DNA of 5,898 nucleotides from Gammaproteobacteria bacterium. Its GTDB lineage: Bacteria; Pseudomonadota; Gammaproteobacteria; Steroidobacterales; Steroidobacteraceae. Every line of letters starts with the position of its first letter. The first letter of the stretch is position 1. The notes under the pieces were generated by a model, which was not told the DNA's origin, did no database searches, and saw nothing but the letters and a program-made list of their open reading frames with translations. The stretch is taken from assembly GCA_029857655.1 (NCBI GenBank), contig JAOUGR010000140.1, positions 1 through 5,898 of the forward strand, written 5' to 3'. This document shows, piece by piece, positions 1 through 4,240 of the stretch. The position numbers were made by a program, and so were the translations under genes.

Positions 1-1
1 C

Positions 2-166
2 CTGCAATTGCTGGCGGACGGCCGCTCCAACAAGGAGATCGCCGCGCGCCTCGGACTGTCGCCCAATACCGTGAAGACCCACGTCGCACGCCTGTTCGAG
101 AAGCTTCGGGTCGCGCGGCGGACGGAGGCAATCCTGCTCGCCCGCGAGCTCGAGATCATCCCGTAG
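2..166 (+). CDS. LuxR/NarL-family transcriptional regulator, C-terminal HTH (partial)
   Basis: The window opens inside this gene; 54 codons and a TAG stop are visible. The peptide starts LQLLADGRSNKEIAARLGLS and continues through NTVKTHVARLFEKL, the GerE/LuxR-type DNA-binding helix-turn-helix. The scaffold helix precedes NKEIAARL, the turn is LGLS, and the recognition helix is SPNTVKTHVARLFEKL. The protein ends shortly after the last helix (LLARELEIIP), as is normal for this family, so the C-terminus looks complete. The N-terminal half, which would show whether it is a phosphoreceiver response regulator or a ligand-sensing LuxR protein, is outside the window. The next gene starts 116 bp downstream with its own ribosome binding site, so co-transcription is possible but not shown. 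Confidence 0.9.
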   Translation: MQLLADGRSNKEIAARLGLSPNTVKTHVARLFEKLRVARRTEAILLARELEIIP

Positions 167-267
167 GGAAGTCGGGCAGCCGCATTCCGGGGTGCCCAGG
201 CCGCAATCACCCTTTCGGGCGATGGTGTAGTGGGGTCGCCTCTTGTGTAATGTCGGCACCCCGTACC

Positions 268-274
268 AGGAGGG
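268..274 (+). promoter_or_regulatory. Shine-Dalgarno deciding the start of the DUF4199-like gene
   Basis: AGGAGGG lies 8 nt before the ATG at 283. The in-frame ATG at 250 has no comparable site and would add a polar MSAPRTRRDSD segment ahead of a hydrophobic N-terminus, so 283 is the better start. Confidence 0.8.
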
Positions 275-282
275 ATTCCGAT

Positions 283-828
283 ATGGCTCGCATCATCCTG
301 ATCTTCGGCATTGCCGCCGGCCTGATCGTCACCGTGCCCATGGACCTGATGCTGGCACATGCCGAGCATGACAGCGCAGCCACGTCGCTGTTCACGGGCT
401 ACCTGATGATGGTGCTCGCGCTCAGCATGGTGTTTTTCGGCTTGAAGCGCCTGCGCGACCGCGAGCTGGGAGGTGCGATCCGCTTTGCTCCGGCGTTGCT
501 GGCAGGCCTCGGGATCAGCGCAGTAGCGGGCGTGATCTATGTTATTGGCTGGGAGATCACGCTCGCGGTCACGAATTTCGAATTTATTGATTCATACAGT
601 ACGGCCACGATCGAGGCGGCACGAGCCAAGGGCGCATCGGCGGCCGACATTCAGGCCGTGATCGCGCAGATGGACGAGTTCCGCCGGCAGTATGCGAACC
701 CGTTTTTCCGGCTGCCGATGACCTTCATCGAGATCTTTCCGGTCGGGGTACTGATCTCGCTGATTTCGGCAGCGCTGCTGCGCAATAGCCGCTTCCTGCC
801 CGCGCGGACACCCGCGAGCATCCGATAA
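283..828 (+). CDS. DUF4199-family four-helix integral membrane protein
   Basis: This is a 181-residue inner-membrane protein of unknown biochemical role. Four hydrophobic segments are visible: residues about 3-20, 35-53, 68-92 and 146-167. Between helices 3 and 4 lies a polar, partly helical loop of about 50 residues (SYSTATIEAARAKG, then ADIQAVIAQMDEFRRQY). A basic KRLRDRELGG turn after helix 2, the AVAGVIYVIGWEI third helix, and a PFFRLPMTFIEIFPVGVLISL last helix fit the DUF4199 family as I recall it. The ATG at 283 is chosen for its ideal Shine-Dalgarno. The gene sits downstream of a LuxR-type regulator on the same strand and converges with the bactofilin gene, leaving only 59 bp between stops with no clear terminator hairpin. 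No promoter stands out; TGTAAT at 246-251 could be a -10 but has no good -35. Membrane assignment is firm; the family name is by motif recall. Confidence 0.85.
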   Translation: MARIILIFGIAAGLIVTVPMDLMLAHAEHDSAATSLFTGYLMMVLALSMVFFGLKRLRDRELGGAIRFAPALLAGLGISAVAGVIYVIGWEITLAVTNFEFIDSYSTATIEAARAKGASAADIQAVIAQMDEFRRQYANPFFRLPMTFIEIFPVGVLISLISAALLRNSRFLPARTPASIR

Positions 829-887
829 GATTCGCCACTGTCGATTGCCTTCCTGCGCCGCGTGGACCACCCGTGGCACACATCCAG

Positions 888-1322
888 CTAGGGCGCCTTG
901 GCGAACGAGAGGACTTTCGACTCGGCATCCGCGCCGGCTGCCGCGGCCGCTGGCTCGTCGCCCATCCGCACCAGCTTGCCGTCGACGGTGGCGCCGCAAT
1001 CCAGTTTCATCGTGCGGTAGGTGATGTTGCCGGTAACGCGCGCGCCGACCTGCAGTTCGAGGAAATGATCGACCTCGAGATCTCCTTCGATACGACCGTT
1101 GATCAGCGCATCGTGGGTCTTGACCGTACCGACGATGACACCCTTTTCGCTCAGGACCAGGAGGCCACGATCGTCCGGCTTGCCCAGAACATTTCCGTCG
1201 ACCCGTCCGTCGATCCGCAGCCCACCAGCGAAGATCACGTCGCCTCGGACGCATGTGTCGTGAGCCAGAAGGCCCGCCAGCCGGCTGACATCGATGGCCA
1301 TGGTGTTCTTCTTTCGAAACAT
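888..1322 (-). CDS. Bactofilin (polymer-forming cytoskeletal protein)
   Basis: This 144-residue protein is a bactofilin, a small protein that polymerises without nucleotide and scaffolds cell-wall enzymes at the inner membrane. The central domain (residues about 20-120) has the short right-handed beta-helix repeats of the family: regularly spaced glycine turns in GDVIFAGGLRIDGRVDGNV, GLLVLSEKGVIVGTV, DALINGRIEGDLEV and GARVTGNITYRTMKL. The N-terminus (MFRKKN) is short, basic and partly hydrophobic, like bactofilins that touch the membrane. The C-terminal tail is alanine-rich and probably disordered. The start at 1322 has GAGGA 7 nt upstream; an in-frame Met at codon 8 lacks a site. It is the last gene of a minus-strand cluster, 29 bp after the coiled-coil gene, and follows an M23 peptidase. 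Bactofilin-M23 linkage is known from Helicobacter CcmA/Csd1 and from BacA/peptidase pairs in Alphaproteobacteria, where both control cell shape. Family assignment is secure; the role is inferred. Confidence 0.95.
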   Translation of the reverse strand: MFRKKNTMAIDVSRLAGLLAHDTCVRGDVIFAGGLRIDGRVDGNVLGKPDDRGLLVLSEKGVIVGTVKTHDALINGRIEGDLEVDHFLELQVGARVTGNITYRTMKLDCGATVDGKLVRMGDEPAAAAAGADAESKVLSFAKAP

Positions 1323-1329
1323 GGATCTG

Positions 1330-1334
1330 TCCTC
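1330..1334 (-). promoter_or_regulatory. Shine-Dalgarno of the bactofilin gene
   Basis: GAGGA on the minus strand, 7 nt before the ATG at 1322. It has the same motif and spacing as the two other sites in this cluster. Confidence 0.8.
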
Positions 1335-1351
1335 GGGTGTCGTGTGTGAAT

Positions 1352-1615
1352 CTACTCAACGATCTTGTCGGGTGCCTTGCGGACCATCAGGAATTTCACC
1401 TGTCCATTGAGCTCCGCGACCTGCGCATTCAATGCCGCCGCTTGCTGCTCGAGTTCAAGGCGAGTTGCGCTCTCCACGGCCAGTTTCATCTTCAGCCGCT
1501 CGACCTCGGCGGCGAGTAACTCCCGTTCCTCGTGCAACGCGGCGAGATTACGTGCAGTTGCATAGAGGTCTCCCGCGAAACGGTAGCCTCCCGCGACAAG
1601 CAGCAGCAATGCCAT
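1352..1615 (-). CDS. Short membrane-anchored coiled-coil protein between M23 peptidase and bactofilin genes
   Basis: Coordinates give the part from the first conventional start (ATG 1615), 87 residues; translation probably begins further upstream (see 1616-1699). The N-terminus is hydrophobic (MALLLLVAGGY) and the rest is a charged, leucine/alanine-rich heptad coiled coil of about 60 residues (HEERELLAAEVERLKMKL, then RLELEQQAAALNAQVAEL), ending KFLMVRKAPDKIVE. This suggests a single-pass protein with its coiled coil outside the cytoplasm. It is 29 bp before bactofilin and follows the M23 gene in the same frame. A membrane/coiled-coil protein at this operon position is, as I recall, common in gammaproteobacteria (DUF6776-like) but is usually much longer with a folded C-terminal domain. 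Here only 29 bp remain before the next gene, so no such domain is present. ATG 1615 has no Shine-Dalgarno and would cut the membrane helix to about 11 residues. The gene is probably real; its function is unknown. Confidence 0.65.
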   Translation of the reverse strand: MALLLLVAGGYRFAGDLYATARNLAALHEERELLAAEVERLKMKLAVESATRLELEQQAAALNAQVAELNGQVKFLMVRKAPDKIVE

Positions 1616-1699
1616 GCCGACGGCAATCCGCCAACGCCGCCTGCTTTGATGCGGCGCAGTGGGTTCGAATCTCGCGCTTGTGAGCCAATTTGTGTCGAT
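1616..1699 (-). other. Probable translated N-terminal extension beginning at an ATC codon
   Basis: This in-frame open stretch of 28 codons precedes ATG 1615. It contains no ATG, GTG or TTG. It encodes IDTNWLTSARFEPTAPHQ then SRRRWRIAVG, so a basic RRRWR cluster sits directly before the hydrophobic run. Together with MALLLLVAGGY this makes a full-length, positive-inside membrane helix. The ATC at 1697-1699 is 7 nt after GAGGA, exactly where the other two genes of the cluster have ATG. Use of this start would give a 115-residue protein. Either AUC is a real rare start, or a start codon was mutated or mis-sequenced. Confidence 0.5.
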
Positions 1700-1706
1700 G
1701 CGGCGG

Positions 1707-1714
1707 TCCTCAAC
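1707..1714 (-). promoter_or_regulatory. Shine-Dalgarno preceding an ATC codon
   Basis: GTTGAGGA on the minus strand, 7 nt before ATC (1697-1699) and 9 bp after the M23 stop codon. The string GAGGACCGC is identical to that before the M23 start. No conventional start codon follows it within 90 nt in the open frame. Confidence 0.6.
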
Positions 1715-1723
1715 AGGCGGGAA

Positions 1724-2629
1724 TCAGAACTCGTCGCTTCCGATATACAGGCGCGGCTGCACCGGCGTCCCGTCGCGCAAGATCTCAAAGTGGAGATGCG
1801 CGCCGGTGGAGCGGCCGGTCGAGCCGACCATTGCAATCGGCTGGCCGGGCAGCACGATGTCGCCGACCCGTACCAGAATCCGCGATGTGTGACCGTAGCG
1901 AGTGACGAGACCATCACCGTGGTCAATCTCGACGGTCCTGCCGAATGCACCGTACGGACCGGCGCGGCGAACTCGTCCGCCGGCGCTGGCCAAAATGGGT
2001 GTACCGAATGGTGCGACGTAGTCGATGCCGGCGTGCCGGGCGAGGTGCCGAGTGAACGGGTCGATCCGGCGGCCGAAGCCGGATGAAATCATGACGCCGG
2101 GAATCGGTGCCCGGCTGGGAAATGCCATCTGGTCGAGGTCGCGCCGTGCGACCATCGAGGCCACCTTGTCGAGAGTCGCCTCTGCGTGGTCGAGGCTTCG
2201 ATCGAGCCCAGGAAGCGATGCTCCGGTGCCTGAACCAGCGCCAAATTGTGGTTCGAGCAGCGGGCCGCCCGCAGGCTGTCCGGCGACCGTAGCCGGAGAA
2301 TCCGCCGCGTCTGCAGTCGCCGGCGGTGTCGTACCGATGCGTGCGGCCAGGCGGTCGGCTGCGGCCTCGAGCCGAATCAAACGGCCGGACAGACTCCCGA
2401 TCTCGTGGATTAGTGTCTGGCTCCCGGGCTGCGCAGGATCCAGATTCGCAATTACGCGCGCCCAGCCATCGTCAACGTGCGAGGCACCGCCGAGTTGGAA
2501 ACCGAGGACGAAGCCACCGAGTAAACCGACCAGCGCCAGCGCGCCCGCCGCGACCGCGAGTGCACGCATCGTCAGAGTACGCATCCTGGAGCTGGCCAGG
2601 GTGCTGGCTGAGACAATCACTATTGCCAT
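1724..2629 (-). CDS. Membrane-anchored M23/LytM-type peptidoglycan endopeptidase
   Basis: This is a 301-residue predicted zinc metallopeptidase that cuts peptide cross-links in peptidoglycan from the periplasmic side. One membrane helix lies at residues about 21-46, after a basic MRTLTMR segment. A helical stalk (about 65-100) and a Pro/Ala/Gly-rich linker (about 100-140) follow. The LytM domain fills residues about 170-298 and has all expected motifs: H199-x3-D203 (HAGID), H247 (RYGH) and H278-x-H280 (GAHLHFE), so it should be active rather than a degenerate activator. The start is ATG 2629, which has GAGGA at 7 nt. The longer open frame to 2716 adds 29 polar residues and has no site. It is the first gene of the cluster with the coiled-coil gene and bactofilin, suggesting a peptidase positioned by a bactofilin scaffold. 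It could act on shape, division or localised wall growth; the sequence does not say which. Confidence 0.95.
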   Translation of the reverse strand: MAIVIVSASTLASSRMRTLTMRALAVAAGALALVGLLGGFVLGFQLGGASHVDDGWARVIANLDPAQPGSQTLIHEIGSLSGRLIRLEAAADRLAARIGTTPPATADAADSPATVAGQPAGGPLLEPQFGAGSGTGASLPGLDRSLDHAEATLDKVASMVARRDLDQMAFPSRAPIPGVMISSGFGRRIDPFTRHLARHAGIDYVAPFGTPILASAGGRVRRAGPYGAFGRTVEIDHGDGLVTRYGHTSRILVRVGDIVLPGQPIAMVGSTGRSTGAHLHFEILRDGTPVQPRLYIGSDEF

Positions 2630-2636
2630 TTTGCGG

Positions 2637-2641
2637 TCCTC
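2637..2641 (-). promoter_or_regulatory. Shine-Dalgarno deciding the M23 peptidase start
   Basis: GAGGA on the minus strand, 7 nt before ATG 2629. It supports 2629 over the upstream in-frame ATG at 2716. Confidence 0.75.
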
Positions 2642-2719
2642 ATGGCTCGCCAGGGCCACAGTCGGCAATGCCTTAACAACGCGGCCTCGATATCTGGGTT
2701 GCCGCGGTGCCAGCAATAG

Positions 2720-2740
2720 CTGACAACATGATGCTGTCAG
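2720..2740. repeat. Palindrome upstream of the M23 cluster, possible operator
   Basis: The arms CTGACAACA and TGCTGTCAG are separated by TGA; 8 of 9 positions are complementary. It is centred about 100 bp upstream of the M23 start. Size and symmetry suit a dimeric regulator, but I do not recognise a named operator. It lacks a T-run and is in the wrong place to be a terminator for a gene seen here. Confidence 0.4.
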
Positions 2741-2939
2741 GCCCCGGTGCAGGGCAATGTGACGAACGCCGCAATGTCGGAAACGTCAGTCGGCAACATC
2801 CGCGCCAGGGCCGTCGATCTCGGCAGGCGGACTATCTGACGCAATTTAGTGTGACGGAAGTCTCACCCCGGAAAGCCGTCGCCATATCGGGATCCGGCGC
2901 CAGGAGTTCCGGTGCCGCACACAGAAATAATTGAAACAA

Positions 2940-2990
2940 TGGTGGCCAGGGGTGGAATTGAACCACCGACAGGCGGATTCTCGGTCCGAG
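2940..2990 (-). pseudogene. tRNA-Phe-like 3' half, remnant copy 1 (with CCA)
   Basis: Read on the minus strand, this is the 3' half of a tRNA. It has four base pairs of anticodon stem around the 7-nt loop CCGAGAA (2984-2978), a 5-nt variable loop, and a perfect 5-bp T stem GGTGG/CCACC with loop TTCAATT (2967-2951). Acceptor strand CCTGGCC, discriminator A and encoded CCA end at 2940. The sequence resembles proteobacterial tRNA-Phe as I recall it, but the anticodon position reads GAG instead of GAA. The 5' half is missing: the bases where GGCCAGG should begin (around 3015) read GCTTAGT and no D arm is present. It therefore cannot be a working tRNA. A retained 3' end without the 5' half is typical of an attachment-site remnant left by integrative elements. 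Confidence 0.7.
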
Positions 2991-3097
2991 GCTGATATTT
3001 GCAACATTAACTAAGCCGGTTGGAAGCATGCTGCACATCGGGTGAAGCGTCTACTGGTCCAGGTGTCGGCGCACCCGAGCCGCAATGGGAAGGCCGC

Positions 3098-3123
3098 TTG
3101 AAATTCCCGTACCTTGATATGAT
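3098..3123 (+). promoter_or_regulatory. Candidate extended -10 promoter of the ferritin-like gene
   Basis: TGATATGAT (3115-3123) fits an extended -10 element (TGn plus TATGAT). TTGAAA at 3098-3103 would be a -35, but the 14-nt spacer is short. The predicted start near 3130 would give a leader of about 50 nt. Confidence 0.4.
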
Positions 3124-3182
3124 CTGCGCATGGTGATGATTTCGCCCATTCGCCCGTCTTGATTTGGCCTGAAAGGCACGCC

Positions 3183-3683
3183 ATGAGTTACACGCTGCCC
3201 GAGTTCCTCGCCCACGCCCTGGCCCTGGAACAAGAAGCCGCCGAGCGCTACCTGGAACTTGCCGACATGATGGAGGCGCACCGCAACGATCCCGTCTCCG
3301 CCGTGTTTCGCGATATGCATCGCTTTTCGCTGATGCATCACGAGGAAATCCGCAAGCGGGTGGGCGACATCGAGTTGCCGCAGCTCAAGTCCTGGCAGTA
3401 CCGCTGGAGCAGCCCGCCCGAGAAGGGCGGAGAGGAAGCTTTCGACTACATGCTGGAGACCTACAACGCGCTGCGTTACGCGCGCGAGAACGAGCTGCGC
3501 GGGATGGAATACTACAGCTCGGTCGCCGCGGAAGCGGGCGACCCGGAGCTTGCGCGCCTGGCGAGGGAGTTCGCCAACGAGGAGACCGAGCACGTCGCCG
3601 CGCTAGACGACTGGATCGCGAGAACCCCGAGGCCTTCGACGACTTGGGAGGAGGATCCCGATCCGCTTCCACCCTCAGGTTGA
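3183..3683 (+). CDS. Ferritin-like (rubrerythrin-family) four-helix protein
   Basis: This 166-residue protein is probably a cytoplasmic diiron protein linked to iron binding or peroxide/oxygen stress; no substrate can be assigned. Four amphipathic helices are visible at residues about 5-30, 36-60, 85-115 and 121-146. Carboxylate/histidine patterns are EQEAAERYLE (E16, E18, E21), HRFSLMHHEE (H52, H53, E54), ARENELRGMEYY (E102, E104, E109) and NEETEHVAALDDW (E134-x2-H137). Helix 4 has the canonical ExxH. In helix 2 the glutamate expected three residues before the histidine is serine or leucine (S49/L50), so one usual ligand may be missing or moved. There is no rubredoxin-type CxxC domain. The C-terminus WEEDPDPLPPSG is acidic and proline-rich. 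ATG 3183 has AAAGG 6 nt upstream; a TTG at 3159 is less likely. The gene stands alone, bracketed by two tRNA 3'-half copies, suggesting it arrived as a small inserted unit. Confidence 0.88.
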   Translation: MSYTLPEFLAHALALEQEAAERYLELADMMEAHRNDPVSAVFRDMHRFSLMHHEEIRKRVGDIELPQLKSWQYRWSSPPEKGGEEAFDYMLETYNALRYARENELRGMEYYSSVAAEAGDPELARLAREFANEETEHVAALDDWIARTPRPSTTWEEDPDPLPPSG

Positions 3684-3733
3684 GCAGTTCGGGTATTCGG
3701 CTATTTGGGCGGCCGGTCTGTGAATTCCCAAGA

Positions 3734-3778
3734 CAGAGGTGGAATTGAACCACCGACACGCGGATTTTCGGTACGAAG
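3734..3778 (-). pseudogene. tRNA-Phe-like 3' half, remnant copy 2
   Basis: This is a direct repeat of copy 1: 40 of 45 positions match when 2947-2991 is aligned with 3734-3778, including the whole 17-nt T arm. The anticodon loop CCGAAAA (3771-3765) keeps GAA, the phenylalanine anticodon. The anticodon stem is broken on its 5' side, the acceptor strand is degenerate (TCTGTCT) and there is no CCA. There is no D arm or 5' acceptor. Similarity to copy 1 ends sharply at both sides, so the shared unit is the tRNA piece only. It is a decayed attachment-site remnant or a tRNA-derived repeat. Confidence 0.65.
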
Positions 3779-3977
3779 GAGTGGCCGGTCCGGCGCGAGC
3801 AAGCTGAAGAAACCCAAGGGCCTTCGCCGCCGGCGACCGAACCGCCCCGCCCGACCGAGCCGATTCCGAACCTCGTCGACCGGAAGGGACCCAGCCGGGC
3901 CGCCGGCCAGCGTCCGAGTTCGGCCAACTCCTGCCGTTCCTGGATGAATGACGAACGGTGAAAATGCCTCAGAACTG

Positions 3978-4057
3978 GGCATTCGTAATGACTTGGCTCA
4001 CCCAATGCGAAAGGAGCGCTAGCGACTGTGGCAGTCGGGTGCAGCCATTTGTTATGC
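3978..4057. repeat. Imperfect inverted repeat resembling an integron attC site
   Basis: TGGCTCACCC (3994-4003) pairs with GGGTGCAGCCA (4037-4047) over 10 bp, leaving one unpaired C at 4042. Outside it, GGCATT (3978-3983) faces TTATGCGCC, and GTTATGC (4051-4057) matches the GTT-starting end box of attC sites. A small GACTG/CAGTC hairpin (4024-4036) fills the inner right side. attC sites are about 60-140 bp imperfect palindromes with unpaired bases and RYYYAAC/GTTRRRY ends; here one end is good (GCATAAC on the minus strand) and the other degenerate. No integrase or cassette ORF directly beside it is visible, so this is a remnant or a look-alike. Confidence 0.4.
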
Positions 4058-4143
4058 GCCGGTTTCATCGCGACCCTGCGACCGCAGTGCCATAAGTACC
4101 TGCGGGCGGCGAGCGCGCATCTCTTCTTTTCGGACCAGCCCGA

Positions 4144-4184
4144 CATAAGAAAACGGGGTCCGGCACACCTGGCCCGAACCCCGT
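4144..4184 (-). terminator. Rho-independent terminator of katG
   Basis: On the minus strand a stem of 11 positions (4184-4174 with 4163-4153, one C-A mismatch at 4160/4177) closes a 10-nt loop and is followed by TTTTCTTAT. It lies about 57 bp after the katG stop. The G+C-rich stem with a T-run on one side only makes the direction clear. Confidence 0.85.
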
Positions 4185-4240
4185 CTTAAGCTAATATTTT
4201 CCTGCACTGCCCTGTCGCAGCGCCAGAACAAGTGCCCGGC

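Larger units (their letters stand above)
2642..3097. other. Intergenic region between divergent M23 and ferritin-like genes
   Basis: I see no credible gene here; the short open frames on both strands have no domain-like sequence or ribosome binding site. The region holds a palindrome (2720-2740), presumably the promoter of the M23 cluster (no convincing -35/-10 pair found), and a tRNA 3'-half remnant (2940-2990). Confidence 0.6.
3684..4143. other. Gene-poor stretch downstream of the ferritin-like gene
   Basis: I find no supportable gene. The open frames here translate tRNA-like or attC-like sequence (peptides such as GGIEPPTRGFSVR and WLHPTA) or Arg/Pro-rich low-information sequence. The stretch holds the second tRNA 3'-half remnant (3734-3778), a G+C-rich segment 3780-3945 with nothing I recognise, and the attC-like inverted repeat at 3978-4057. 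No clear terminator follows the ferritin-like stop. Confidence 0.6.

Noticed and set aside
174..197. Possible terminator hairpin GGGCA/TGCCC after the LuxR-type gene
   Set aside because: The 5-bp stem has a 14-nt loop and no following T-run, so it is too weak to call.
592..1359. A 255-codon minus-strand open frame covering the bactofilin gene
   Set aside because: It is Arg/Gly-rich, without domain-like sequence, and overlaps both the bactofilin gene and the DUF4199-like gene, which have clear families and ribosome binding sites. It is a shadow frame in G+C-rich DNA.
1720..1730. Readthrough of the M23 TGA stop into the same-frame coiled-coil ORF
   Set aside because: The two ORFs share a frame, but a good ribosome binding site lies just after the stop and no stop-codon context or structure suggests recoding. 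Separate initiation is simpler.
2630..2716. Upstream ATG extension of the M23 gene
   Set aside because: It has no Shine-Dalgarno, and its 29 extra polar residues are not typical before the membrane anchor. ATG 2629 has GAGGA at 7 nt like its neighbours.
2025..2723. A 232-codon plus-strand open frame
   Set aside because: It is antisense to the M23 gene, Ser/Arg/Pro-rich, and has no ribosome binding site or family resemblance.
2940..3015. A complete functional tRNA gene
   Set aside because: The 3' half is excellent, but there is no D arm and the 5' acceptor bases do not pair with CCTGGCC.
3705..3947. Plus-strand open frame with the peptide RGGIEPPTRGFSVR
   Set aside because: The peptide is the antisense translation of the tRNA-Phe T arm and anticodon region; the rest is Arg/Pro-rich with no start signal.
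3385..4146. A 253-codon minus-strand open frame
   Set aside because: It runs antisense through the ferritin-like gene, the tRNA remnant (VVQFH peptide) and the attC-like repeat (WLHPTA peptide). The translation is explained by repeats, not by a protein.
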